Assembly: GCF_000685015.1 (NCBI RefSeq)
Contig: NZ_BAYA01000007.1
Coordinates: 1 to 64,000, forward strand
From: Paraburkholderia bannensis NBRC 103871
GTDB lineage: Bacteria > Pseudomonadota > Gammaproteobacteria > Burkholderiales > Burkholderiaceae
Direction of reading: 5' to 3'
Length of the DNA: 64,000 nt
Shown here: positions 32,572 through 42,176 of the stretch, in pieces
Layout: each line of letters opens with the position of its first letter
How positions within the stretch are numbered: position 1 is the first letter of the stretch
Translations under genes and position numbers: made by a program
Notes under the pieces: model-generated
The model's input: only the letters and a program-made list of their open reading frames with translations
Database searches by the model: none
Told to the model about the DNA's origin: nothing

Positions 32572-32922
32572 TACATCGCGCCGCGCCGTTTTTGCACTCG
32601 GCGTGTGCGCAAGCCGCCCGGCGCACCTGGCTCATCCACGCGCCCGCCACGCCCCCAAACACGCCCCAACGGCGCACCCAGCCGCGCCGCTCCCCTTGCG
32701 CCGCCCGTCAGCCCGCCCCTGGGCACATGCCTTGCTGAAATCCTGGCCAAGACGCTACGCGTCGCTCGCGGTTTGGTTCCGGCCTGCTCTTGCACTACTC
32801 TGAACAGGACGCGCCGCAAGCCCCGCGCGGCCCGCTCCGGCACAGCCCACGGGCAACGTGATCGCATCCGGTGACACATCGGCCTTGCATCCACGCCGCC
32901 CGACGTACCTGGAATCCGACCG
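32572..32922. other. C-rich intergenic region before the trehalose/alpha-glucan operon
   Basis: A 351-bp gap. From about 32600 to 32720 the plus strand is C-rich and G-poor with little secondary structure, which resembles a Rho-utilisation site for ending the DUF1345 transcript. The rest should hold the operon promoter but no confident -35/-10 pair was found. No gene is apparent. Confidence 0.4.
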
Positions 32923-35900
32923 ATGGAACTTCCCCACGCCTATGCGCCGCGGATCTACTTCGTCCATTCCGTCCTTGTTGGGCCGCTTGACGCGTGGCCT
33001 GCGCAATTTGCGCATGCCGCGTCGCTCGGCTTCGACCATGTCCTGATCGGTGGCCTGTTCGCGCCTGGCGCGTCGGGCGACGACCGCATCGTCGCCGATC
33101 ACACCCGCTTGCATCCCGCCTTCGGCTCGCAGGAACGCGTGGACGACGCGTTGCGCCTGCTCGTCGCCGCTGCGCGCTCGAGCGGCATCACGCTGCTCGC
33201 CGATCTCACGCTCGACCGCACCGCGGCGGACGGCGCGCTCTATGCCGAACACCCCGAATGGTTCCATCCGTTCGAGCCCGAGGACGCGCGCCTCGACCCC
33301 CGCCACGGCCATCTGGACGCCAACGTCGCCTATGCCGATTTCGACCGCGCGGGCGCGGCGCTCGCCGTCTGGTGGACGCAGCTTGCCGCGCGTCTGGCCG
33401 ATGCGGGTCTGGGCGGTTTTCGGGTCGACTCGCCGCATCGCATGCCGGCGGGCGTGCTGCGCGCGATCTTCGACGGCGTGCGCGCCAGTCACGCGCAAAC
33501 GCGCTGGCTCGCGGCCACGCCCGGCCTCGCGCGCGACGAGATCGCCCAGCTTGAGGACGCGGGTTTCGACGCCGCCTTCACGTCGCTGCGCTGGTGGGAC
33601 TTCTCCGAGCGCTGGATGATCGAGGAACACGCCGTCGTGCGGCGCGTCGGCTCGCCCATCACGTTCCCTGAAGCGCCCTACGGCACGCGTCTCGCCCACG
33701 ACCTGGAAGGCGCGGCGGACGCGCGCGCCATCGAGCGCGCCTACCGGCGCATGCTGCGCACGGCGGCGGCGCTCGGCACCGGCTGGCTCGTGCCGATGGG
33801 CTTCGAATACGGCCTGCACGACGCGACCAGCCACGGCGGGCGCGACGCGCCGGGCAACGCACAATCGTGGGCGCACATGAAAGCGCAGGCGCCCTTCGAC
33901 TTTTCCGCCGACATCGCGCACGCCAACGCCTTGCAGCGCGAGACCTTCATCCTGCAAACCAATGGCGAACTGCGCGCGCTCAACGGCGCGGGCGCGCCCG
34001 TGGCCGCGGTGCTGCGCGGCGACCGCGACGACCTGCGCGTCGCCGACGAAGCGCTGCTCATGCTCGTCAATCCCGCGCTGGCCGCGCCGGTGCGCGTGAA
34101 CATGGCGCATCTGCTCGACGGCGTGCCCGGCAACTTCACGCGCTTCACGCCGGTCGACGCGCAGAGCCTGCGCGGCGCGCGCCTGCCCGAGCGGCGCGAC
34201 GCGAGCGCGGTGCCAGACAGCTTCACGCTGCCCGCGGGCGCCTGCTGGCTGTTTCGCGCACTGGCGACGCCGCTGGTTGCGCTCGCGCCGCCAGAGGATC
34301 TCGCGAAGTCACCCGCAAGCGGCCACAGGAGCGTGCTGGAAGCCATCGCCGCGCCGCGCATCGCCATCGAGAGCGTGACGCCTTCCGTCGATCACGGCCG
34401 CTTTGTCGCGAAGCGCATCGTCGGCGAGCGTTGCGAGGTGCGCGCGGCGATCTTCGCCGAAGGCCACGACCGCATCGACGGGGCGATCCTCTGGCGCGCC
34501 GCCGACGAAACCGCGTGGCATGAAGCGCCGATGTCGCCCGTGCCGCCCGCAGGCACGGACATGTGGAGCGGACATTTCCCGCTCGACCGCGTGGGCCGCT
34601 ACGAATTCGTCGTGATCGCATGGCGCGACGATTTCGCCTCGCTCGTCGATCACCTGCAGAAAAAGCGCGCGGCCAACCAGCCCGTCCATCTCGAACTCGA
34701 AGAAGCGAGCCGTTTGCTCGCACTCGTGCTCGCCACGGCAGAAACCTCGGACGTGCCCGGCGAGGAACACGCGCGCAATCGCGCGGCGCTCGACGACATC
34801 GTCAGGCGCTTCATCGGCGCCGATACCGATACGCGCTGCGCGCTGCTCGCCGCGCCCGCCACCGCCGCTGCCGTGCGCGCCGCCCATCACCGGCCTTTCC
34901 TCTCGCGCGATGCGACCGTACAGCGCGTGGACGCCGAGCGTCCCGCCGCGCGTTTCGCGAGCTGGTACGAGATCTTCCCGCGCTCGATGAGCGACGACGA
35001 ATCGCGCCACGGCACCTGGGACGACGTGATTGCGAAGATGCCGCGCGTGCGCGACATGGGCTTCGACGTGCTGTATTTCCCGCCAGTTCACCCCATCGGC
35101 CTTGCCAACCGCAAGGGCCGCAATAACTCGCTGAACGCGCAGCCCGGCGACGTGGGCAGCCCGTACGCGATTGGCGCGGCCGAAGGCGGCCACACCGCCG
35201 TGCATCCTCAACTGGGCACCCTCGAAGACTTCTGCCGCATGCTCAAGGCGGCGCACGATCACGGCCTGGAAATCGCGCTCGATTTCGCGATTCAATGTTC
35301 GCCCGACCATCCGTGGCTCAAGGCGCATCCGGGCTGGTTCGCCTGGCGTCCCGACGGCACGCTGCGTTATGCGGAAAACCCGCCGAAGAAGTACCAGGAC
35401 ATCGTCAATCCCGAGTTCTATGCGCACGACGCCAAGCCCGATCTCTGGCTCGCGCTGCGCGACGTGATCCTGTTCTGGGTCGATACGGGCGTGCGCATCT
35501 TCCGCGTCGACAATCCGCACACCAAGCCGCTGCCGTTCTGGGAATGGATGATCGCCGACGTGCGTTCGCGCCATCCCGACGTGATCTTTCTCTCCGAAGC
35601 CTTCACGCGTCCGCGCCTGATGTATCGCCTCGCGAAGATCGGCTTTTCGCAGTCGTACACGTACTTCACGTGGCGCGAATCGAAGCGTGACTTCATCGCC
35701 TACCTCACCGAGCTCACGCAGACCGAAGTGCGCGACTTCTACCGGCCTAACTTCTTCGTCAATACGCCCGACATCAACCCGCGCTACTTGCAGAACGGCG
35801 CGCGCTCGATGCACTTGATACGCGCGGCACTGGCGGCGCTGCTTTCCGGGCTTTGGGGCGTCTATAGCAGCTTCGAACTGTGCGACGCGCGGCCGCTGCC

Positions 35901-36447
35901 CAACAGCGAAGAATATCTGGACTCCGAAAAATACCAGTTGCGCGCGTGGGACTGGAACCGCCCCGGCAACATCATGGCGGAAATTACCCTGCTCAACCGC
36001 GTGCGCCGCGCCAATCCCGCCTTGCAGACGCATCTGGGCGTCACCTTCCTCGCCGCGCACAACGACGCCATTCTCTGCTTCGAAAAGGCCACGCCCGCGC
36101 GCGACAACGTGATCGTCGTCGCCATCAATCTCGACGCCTACAACGAGCAAGGCGCCGATATCGAACTGTCGTGGGCCACCTTCCAGCAGTGGCAGATCGA
36201 CGACCATGCGCGTCTTGCGGTCGTCGACGAAATGACGGGCGAGCGCTTCGAATGGCAGGGCCGCTGGCAGCATGTGCGGCTCGATCCGCATACGAAGCCG
36301 TTCGCGATCTGGCGCATCGCGCCCATCGACGGCCTGCCGCGCGAGACGCCGCCCGAGTCTGCTCTTGATTCCGACGACGCACTCGACGCGCAACTCGAAA
36401 GCCACCCCGAACTGGGCGAGGATTTCCCGCCCGGAGGAGCGACATGA
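32923..36447 (+). CDS. glgE: Alpha-1,4-glucan:maltose-1-phosphate maltosyltransferase (GlgE) with extra N-terminal GH13-like domain
   Basis: A 1174-aa protein that adds maltosyl units from maltose 1-phosphate to the non-reducing end of alpha-1,4-glucan. The GlgE part begins near residue 474 (IAAPRIAIESVTPSV, the DUF3416 beta-sandwich) and holds WYEIFPRSM, YFPPVHPIG, nucleophile Asp863 in FRVDNPHTKP, acid Glu892 in FLSEAFTRP and Asp950 in NTPDINPRY. That 700-aa part equals ordinary GlgE. The first 470 residues form a second, amylase-like barrel (Asp169 in GFRVDSPHR) in which the Glu and HD motifs are not kept, so it is probably non-catalytic. Its stop overlaps the next gene by 4 bp. Confidence 0.93.
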   Translation: MELPHAYAPRIYFVHSVLVGPLDAWPAQFAHAASLGFDHVLIGGLFAPGASGDDRIVADHTRLHPAFGSQERVDDALRLLVAAARSSGITLLADLTLDRTAADGALYAEHPEWFHPFEPEDARLDPRHGHLDANVAYADFDRAGAALAVWWTQLAARLADAGLGGFRVDSPHRMPAGVLRAIFDGVRASHAQTRWLAATPGLARDEIAQLEDAGFDAAFTSLRWWDFSERWMIEEHAVVRRVGSPITFPEAPYGTRLAHDLEGAADARAIERAYRRMLRTAAALGTGWLVPMGFEYGLHDATSHGGRDAPGNAQSWAHMKAQAPFDFSADIAHANALQRETFILQTNGELRALNGAGAPVAAVLRGDRDDLRVADEALLMLVNPALAAPVRVNMAHLLDGVPGNFTRFTPVDAQSLRGARLPERRDASAVPDSFTLPAGACWLFRALATPLVALAPPEDLAKSPASGHRSVLEAIAAPRIAIESVTPSVDHGRFVAKRIVGERCEVRAAIFAEGHDRIDGAILWRAADETAWHEAPMSPVPPAGTDMWSGHFPLDRVGRYEFVVIAWRDDFASLVDHLQKKRAANQPVHLELEEASRLLALVLATAETSDVPGEEHARNRAALDDIVRRFIGADTDTRCALLAAPATAAAVRAAHHRPFLSRDATVQRVDAERPAARFASWYEIFPRSMSDDESRHGTWDDVIAKMPRVRDMGFDVLYFPPVHPIGLANRKGRNNSLNAQPGDVGSPYAIGAAEGGHTAVHPQLGTLEDFCRMLKAAHDHGLEIALDFAIQCSPDHPWLKAHPGWFAWRPDGTLRYAENPPKKYQDIVNPEFYAHDAKPDLWLALRDVILFWVDTGVRIFRVDNPHTKPLPFWEWMIADVRSRHPDVIFLSEAFTRPRLMYRLAKIGFSQSYTYFTWRESKRDFIAYLTELTQTEVRDFYRPNFFVNTPDINPRYLQNGARSMHLIRAALAALLSGLWGVYSSFELCDARPLPNSEEYLDSEKYQLRAWDWNRPGNIMAEITLLNRVRRANPALQTHLGVTFLAAHNDAILCFEKATPARDNVIVVAINLDAYNEQGADIELSWATFQQWQIDDHARLAVVDEMTGERFEWQGRWQHVRLDPHTKPFAIWRIAPIDGLPRETPPESALDSDDALDAQLESHPELGEDFPPGGAT

Positions 36448-39400
36448 AACGCGATCCCTCGGTAACGCACGACCCCACCGCACCGACCGAAGACGACCAC
36501 GGCGCGCACCGGGAACACGCCACGCAAAAGCGCGGCAAGCCCTCGCTGCTCACCGACGATCCGCACTGGTACAAGGACGCCATCATTTACCAGGTGCACG
36601 TGAAGTCGTTCTTCGATGCGAACAACGACGGCGTCGGCGACTTTCCGGGCCTGCTCGCCAAGCTCGATTACATCGCGGGACTGGGCGTGACGGCGATCTG
36701 GCTGCTGCCGTTCTATCCGTCGCCGCGCCGCGACGACGGCTACGACATCGCCGACTACCGCAACGTGCACCCCGACTACGGGCAACTGGCCGACGTGCGC
36801 CGCTTCATCCAGGAAGCGCACGCGCGCGGCATGCGCGTGATTACCGAACTCGTCATCAATCACACCTCCGACCAGCATCCGTGGTTCCAGCGCGCGCGCC
36901 GCGCGAAGCCCGGTTCGAACCATCGCAACTACTACGTGTGGTCGGACACCGACCAGCGCTATCAGGGCACGCGCATCATCTTCATCGATTCCGAGCCGTC
37001 GAACTGGACGCACGATCCCGTCGCGGGCGCCTATTACTGGCACCGCTTCTATTCGCACCAGCCCGACCTCAACTTCGACAATCCCGCCGTGCTGCGCGAA
37101 GTGCTGCACGTCATGCGTTTCTGGCTCGACATGGGGATCGACGGCCTGCGCCTTGACGCCGTGCCATACCTCGTCGAACGCGAAGGCACCAACAACGAGA
37201 ACCTGCCGGAAACCCATGCGATCCTCAAGCAGATCCGCGCGACGATCGACGAGCATTACCCCAACCGCATGCTGCTGGCCGAGGCGAATCAATGGCCGGA
37301 AGATGTGCAGGAGTACTTCGGTAACGAAGACGAATGCCATATGGCATTTCACTTTCCGCTGATGCCGCGCCTTTATATGGCGATTGCGAGCGAAGACCGC
37401 TTTCCGATCATCGACATCATGAAGCAGACGCCGGACTTGCCGGAAAGCTGCCAGTGGGCGATTTTCCTGCGCAATCACGACGAACTGACGCTGGAGATGG
37501 TCACCGATTCCGAGCGCGACTATCTCTGGAACACCTATGCGAGCGACCGGCGCGCGCGCCTGAACCTGGGGATTCGCCGCCGTCTCGCGCCGCTCATGGA
37601 GCGCGACCGCCGCCGCATCGAACTGATCAATTCGCTGCTGCTGTCGATGCCGGGCACGCCCGTGATCTATTACGGCGACGAGCTTGGCATGGGCGACAAC
37701 ATTCACCTGGGCGACCGTGACGGCGTGCGTACGCCGATGCAGTGGTCGTCCGACCGCAACGGCGGCTTCTCGCGCGCCGACCCCGAGCAACTGGTGCTGC
37801 CGCCGTTGATGGGCTCGCTCTACGGCTACGACGCGATCAACGTGGAGGCGCAGACGCGCGATCCGCATTCGCTGCTCAACTGGACGCGGCGCATGCTCGC
37901 GACACGGCGCGCGAAGCAGGCCTTCGGGCGCGGCACGATCCGCTTCCTGCGCCCTGCCAACCGCAAGATACTCGCCTATCTGCGCGAAATGCCGGGTGAG
38001 CCGTCGATCCTCTGCGTGGCGAACCTCTCGCGCGCGCCGCAAGCCGTCGAACTCGACCTGTCCGAATTCGCAGGCACCGCGCCCGTGGAAATGACGGCGG
38101 ACTCGGTATTCCCGCCCATCGGTCAGTTGCCCTATCTATTGACGTTTCCGCCCTATGGCTTCCTCTGGTTCCTACTTTGCCCGGGCAACCAGCGGCCATC
38201 GTGGAGCCAGCCGATTTCGGAGCAACTGCCCGAGTTCGTCACGGTGGTGATCCGCGAAGGCCAGGCCGGCGCGACGCCTGAAAATGTGCGGCTGCTCGAA
38301 TCGGAAGTGCTGCCGTCCTGGCTCTCGCGGCGGCGCTGGTTCGCCTCGAAGGACAAGCCGCTGCGCAGCGTGAAGCTGGCCGCGCTCACGACGATCCAGG
38401 GCGCGGGCTTCGCGTTCACGGAAATCGAAGCCGAACTCGCGGACGGCACGAGCGAGCGCTACGTGCTGCCCATCGCGATCACATGGGGCGCGGACACCAC
38501 TACGCCGCTGCACATCCAGCTCGCGCTCTCACGCGTGCGTCGCGGGCGCACCATCGGCTATCTCACGGATGCGTTCTCGCTGCCGTGGTTCGCCTATGGC
38601 GTGCTGCGCAAGCTGCACGAACGCGCCGCCGTGCCGACGGTGCAAGGCAGCACGATCCGCTTCGAGCCGACCGAGCGACTGGACGAACTCGAACTGGGCG
38701 ACGAACCCGAAATACGCTGGCTGGCCGCCGAGCAGAGCAACAGCTCGCTCATCATCGCGGAAGCGCTCGTGCTCAAGCTCGTGCGCCGCCTGATGGCGGG
38801 CGTGCATCCCGAAGCGGAAATGAGCCGCTACCTGACGAAGCTCGGCTACGCGAACACCGCACCGCTTTACGGCGAAGTCGTGCGCGTCGATCCCGAGGGC
38901 GTGCCGCACACGCTCGCCATCCTGCAAGGCTATATCGACAACCAGGGCGACGCGTGGTCGTGGGCGCTCGACTATCTGCGCCGCACGATCGACGAACTCG
39001 CGCTCGCCGCCGACGATGGCGAAAGCGCTGACCCGGCCCATGAAGAAGAGGTCATGCAGAACTACGCGGCGGTGATTGGCGCGATCGGCAAGCGGCTGGG
39101 CGAGTTGCACGCCGCGCTCGCCTCGCCGACCGACGATCCTGCCTTCGCGCCCGAAGCCGCCACGCCCGCCGATGTGCGCCAATGGGTCGCCGACGCGAAG
39201 AAGATGCTGATCGAGGCGCTCGATATCGTGGCGCGGCAGGTGGGCGACGACGTCCACACGCTCGATGCCGATGCCAAAGACCTGGCGCGCAGCCTGGTCG
39301 ATCGCCGCGACGCGCTGATCGAGGCCGTCGAAAAGCTCGTGCCCGACGATGCATCGGCGGCGCGGATCCGCATTCATGGCGACTTCCATCTGGGCCAGGT

Positions 39401-39881
39401 GCTGCTCGCGCAGGGCGACGCCTACCTGATCGACTTCGAGGGGGAACCCGCGCGCTCGCTCGACTACCGGCGCGCCAAGCAATGCTCGCTGCGCGACGTT
39501 GCGGGCCTGCTGCGCTCGCTGTCCTATGCGGGCGCGGCGGCACAATCGACCACCGAAAGCGCACCGCAGCAGCTCGCCGACCGCAAGCGCACGCTGTTCG
39601 AGCGCTTCCGTGGCCAGGCCGCCGAGACCTTCCTGAGCCAGTACCGCGCGGCCGTCACGAACGCGCCCATTTCGCTCGTGGGCGCCACGCACGAGCAGGC
39701 GCTGCTCGACCTGTTCCTGATCGAGAAGGCGGCCTACGAAATCCGCTACGAGGCCGCCAACCGGCCGACGTGGCTCGCCTTGCCGATCCGCGGCCTGGCC
39801 GCGCTCGCGAGCAGCGTGCTCGGCCTCACGCCGAACCAGGTTCAAGGACACACTCATGCGGGAGGAAGCGGACATGCCTGA
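36444..39881 (+). CDS. treS: Trehalose synthase-maltokinase fusion (TreS-Mak)
   Basis: A 1145-aa bifunctional enzyme. Residues about 30-590 are TreS, which interconverts trehalose and maltose: [15 protein letters not shown], nucleophile Asp238 in [10 protein letters not shown], acid Glu280 in [10 protein letters not shown] and His345-Asp346 in RNHDEL. Residues about 610-1130 are maltokinase (aminoglycoside-phosphotransferase-like), with [15 protein letters not shown] and [11 protein letters not shown] as catalytic and metal loops, making maltose 1-phosphate with ATP. The product goes straight to GlgE, whose gene overlaps upstream (ATGA). The fusion is well known in proteobacteria, and channelling is plausible. 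Confidence 0.95.
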   Translation: MKRDPSVTHDPTAPTEDDHGAHREHATQKRGKPSLLTDDPHWYKDAIIYQVHVKSFFDANNDGVGDFPGLLAKLDYIAGLGVTAIWLLPFYPSPRRDDGYDIADYRNVHPDYGQLADVRRFIQEAHARGMRVITELVINHTSDQHPWFQRARRAKPGSNHRNYYVWSDTDQRYQGTRIIFIDSEPSNWTHDPVAGAYYWHRFYSHQPDLNFDNPAVLREVLHVMRFWLDMGIDGLRLDAVPYLVEREGTNNENLPETHAILKQIRATIDEHYPNRMLLAEANQWPEDVQEYFGNEDECHMAFHFPLMPRLYMAIASEDRFPIIDIMKQTPDLPESCQWAIFLRNHDELTLEMVTDSERDYLWNTYASDRRARLNLGIRRRLAPLMERDRRRIELINSLLLSMPGTPVIYYGDELGMGDNIHLGDRDGVRTPMQWSSDRNGGFSRADPEQLVLPPLMGSLYGYDAINVEAQTRDPHSLLNWTRRMLATRRAKQAFGRGTIRFLRPANRKILAYLREMPGEPSILCVANLSRAPQAVELDLSEFAGTAPVEMTADSVFPPIGQLPYLLTFPPYGFLWFLLCPGNQRPSWSQPISEQLPEFVTVVIREGQAGATPENVRLLESEVLPSWLSRRRWFASKDKPLRSVKLAALTTIQGAGFAFTEIEAELADGTSERYVLPIAITWGADTTTPLHIQLALSRVRRGRTIGYLTDAFSLPWFAYGVLRKLHERAAVPTVQGSTIRFEPTERLDELELGDEPEIRWLAAEQSNSSLIIAEALVLKLVRRLMAGVHPEAEMSRYLTKLGYANTAPLYGEVVRVDPEGVPHTLAILQGYIDNQGDAWSWALDYLRRTIDELALAADDGESADPAHEEEVMQNYAAVIGAIGKRLGELHAALASPTDDPAFAPEAATPADVRQWVADAKKMLIEALDIVARQVGDDVHTLDADAKDLARSLVDRRDALIEAVEKLVPDDASAARIRIHGDFHLGQVLLAQGDAYLIDFEGEPARSLDYRRAKQCSLRDVAGLLRSLSYAGAAAQSTTESAPQQLADRKRTLFERFRGQAAETFLSQYRAAVTNAPISLVGATHEQALLDLFLIEKAAYEIRYEAANRPTWLALPIRGLAALASSVLGLTPNQVQGHTHAGGSGHA

Positions 39882-42090
39882 GCGCGCCCCGGACGCCGGC
39901 CTGCAACATCACGACATCGATGCGCTGATCCACGCGCGCCATGCCGATCCGTTCTCCGTGCTCGGGCTGCACTGGGTCGACGGCGCACCCTACGTGCGCG
40001 CGTGGCTGCCGAACGCCTCGCGTGTGAGCGTGCTCGCGCGCGACCGCGCCCATACGCTCGCGGAACTCACGCAGGTGCATCCGGCGGGCCTGTACGCAGC
40101 GCCGCTCGCCGAAGCGGTGCCGTACCGGCTCGACATCGACTGGCATGGCGTGAACCAGGAAATAGAGGATCCCTATTCATTTGGCGCGCAGTTGAGCGAA
40201 GAGGCGCTGCGCCGTCTCGCCGACGGCGATCCCTATGCGGTGCTCGAATGCCTGGGCGCGCGTCCCGTTACGTGCGACGGCGTGCCGGGCGTGCGCTTCG
40301 CGGTATGGGCGCCGAATGCAAGGCGTGTTTCGGTGGTGGGCGACTTCAACGCCTGGGACGGCCGCCGCCACCCCATGCGGCTGCGTTACGAAGCGGGCGT
40401 GTGGGAACTGTTCATCCCGCGCGTGGCGCCGGGCGCGCGCTACAAGTACGAGATTCTCGGCGCGCAGGGCAATGTGCTGCCGCTCAAGTCCGATCCGTGC
40501 GCGCTCCAGACCGAAGCGCCACCCGCGACGGCGTCGATCGTCGCGCCCGTGGACGCGCTCGATCAGTTCGCGTGGCACGACCACGAGTGGCTCCAGGGGC
40601 GTGCGCAACGGCAGGATGCGCGCGCGCCCATGTCGATCTACGAAGTGCACGCACCGTCCTGGCTGCCCACGCAGGGCGCCGATGCGGCCACGCCCGACTG
40701 GCGCGCGCTCGCCGAGCGCCTGGTTCCCTACGCGCGGGGCATGGGCTTCACGCACATCGAATTGCTGCCCGTGGCCGAGCATCCGTTCGGCGGATCGTGG
40801 GGTTACCAGCCGCTCTCGCAGTTCGCGCCAACGGCGCGACTGGGATCGCCGCTCGACTTCGCCGCGTTCGTCGATCGCGCGCACGAAGCGGGCCTTGGCG
40901 TGATTCTGGACTGGGTGCCCGCCCACTTTCCCAACGACGCGCACGGCCTGATCGAATTCGACGGCACCGCGCTCTACGAGCATGCCGACCCGCGCGAGGG
41001 CTATCACCCCGACTGGAACACGATGATCTACAACCTCGGCCGCAAGGAGGTGAGCGCGTTCCTGATCGCGTCGGGCCTGGCGTGGCTGATGCGCTATCAC
41101 GTGGACGGCCTGCGCGTCGATGCGGTGGCGTCGATGCTCTATCGCGACTACTCGCGCGCCCAGGGCGAATGGGTGCCGAATATCTACGGCGGCCGGGAAA
41201 ACCTCGAATCGATTGCCTTTCTCAAGCGCCTCAATCACGAAACGCAGTACGTACCGCAGCGCCCTGGCGTCATCACCATCGCCGAGGAATCGACGGCCTG
41301 GCCCGGCGTCACCGCGCGCCCCGAGGACGGCGGCCTGGGCTTCCAGTTCAAGTGGAACATGGGCTGGATGCACGACACGCTGCACTTCATGCACGAAGAC
41401 CCGATGTACCGCCGCTATCACCACCATCTGATGACCTTCGCGATGGTCTATGCGTACTCCGAACGTTTCGTGCTGCCGCTCTCGCATGATGAAGTCGTGC
41501 ACGGCAAGGGCTCGCTGCTTGGCAAGATGCCGGGCGACCGCTGGCAGAAGTTCGCGAACCTGCGCGCGTATTTTGGCTTCATGTGGGGCCATCCGGGCAA
41601 GAAGCTGCTGTTCATGGGCGGCGAATTCGGGCAAATGGCCGAATTCGATCACGACGGCACGCCGCACTGGAACTTGCTGGACGACCCGCTGCATCGCGGC
41701 GTGCAGACGCTCGTGCGCGACCTGAACAAGCTGTATGCCGACGAAAGCGCGCTCTATGCGCTCGATACGGAACCGGGTGGCTTCGAATGGCTCGTCGCCG
41801 ACGACAGCGAGAACAGCGTGCTCGCGTGGCGGCGCGTGGATGGTGCAGGTCGCGAGGTTGTCGTGATCTGCAACTTCACGCCGGTGCCGCGCCACGGCTA
41901 CCGCATCGGCATGCCGCAGCCGGGCCAGTGGGAAGAGGCGCTGAACACGGACGCCGAAGTCTACGGCGGGTCGAACATGGGCAACGGAGGGATCGTATCG
42001 ACCGAGCCGGTGCAGAGCCACGGCAAGCCGCAATCGGCGGCGCTCGTGCTGCCGCCGCTCGGCACGCTGGTCTTGCGGCTACGGCGCTGA
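39874..42090 (+). CDS. glgB: 1,4-alpha-glucan branching enzyme
   Basis: A 738-aa GH13 branching enzyme that makes alpha-1,6 branches in alpha-1,4-glucan. An N-terminal carbohydrate-binding unit (residues about 15-105, [10 protein letters not shown]) and a CBM48 ([22 protein letters not shown], about 139-160) precede the barrel with [17 protein letters not shown] (nucleophile Asp), ITIAEEST (acid Glu) and [15 protein letters not shown]. The start at 39874 has GGGAGG 8 nt before it, inside the end of treS. The ATG at 39856 is possible but its ribosome site would be poor. The two genes overlap by 8 bp. Confidence 0.95.
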   Translation: MPERAPDAGLQHHDIDALIHARHADPFSVLGLHWVDGAPYVRAWLPNASRVSVLARDRAHTLAELTQVHPAGLYAAPLAEAVPYRLDIDWHGVNQEIEDPYSFGAQLSEEALRRLADGDPYAVLECLGARPVTCDGVPGVRFAVWAPNARRVSVVGDFNAWDGRRHPMRLRYEAGVWELFIPRVAPGARYKYEILGAQGNVLPLKSDPCALQTEAPPATASIVAPVDALDQFAWHDHEWLQGRAQRQDARAPMSIYEVHAPSWLPTQGADAATPDWRALAERLVPYARGMGFTHIELLPVAEHPFGGSWGYQPLSQFAPTARLGSPLDFAAFVDRAHEAGLGVILDWVPAHFPNDAHGLIEFDGTALYEHADPREGYHPDWNTMIYNLGRKEVSAFLIASGLAWLMRYHVDGLRVDAVASMLYRDYSRAQGEWVPNIYGGRENLESIAFLKRLNHETQYVPQRPGVITIAEESTAWPGVTARPEDGGLGFQFKWNMGWMHDTLHFMHEDPMYRRYHHHLMTFAMVYAYSERFVLPLSHDEVVHGKGSLLGKMPGDRWQKFANLRAYFGFMWGHPGKKLLFMGGEFGQMAEFDHDGTPHWNLLDDPLHRGVQTLVRDLNKLYADESALYALDTEPGGFEWLVADDSENSVLAWRRVDGAGREVVVICNFTPVPRHGYRIGMPQPGQWEEALNTDAEVYGGSNMGNGGIVSTEPVQSHGKPQSAALVLPPLGTLVLRLRR

Positions 42091-42176
42091 CCGGCGGATC
42101 ACCCCATCAACCTGGGCAATTTCATCACTCGTCAGGAATCCGGTTCAATACAAGCGACACGAGAAGGAGCATCGCT

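Noticed and set aside
32600..32720. Possible noncoding RNA in the C-rich gap before glgE
   Set aside because: No strong fold, promoter or terminator was seen. A Rho site explains the base bias more simply.
34309..38042. Two long minus-strand frames (about 720 and 630 codons) opposite glgE and treS
   Set aside because: They lie across two confirmed enzyme genes and have skewed composition and no recognisable motifs. High-GC codon usage makes such shadow frames common.
41583..42176. A 198-codon upstream extension of GlgX
   Set aside because: It runs through the 3' end of glgB, while the ATG at 42177 has a strong AAGGAG site and begins at the normal GlgX start.
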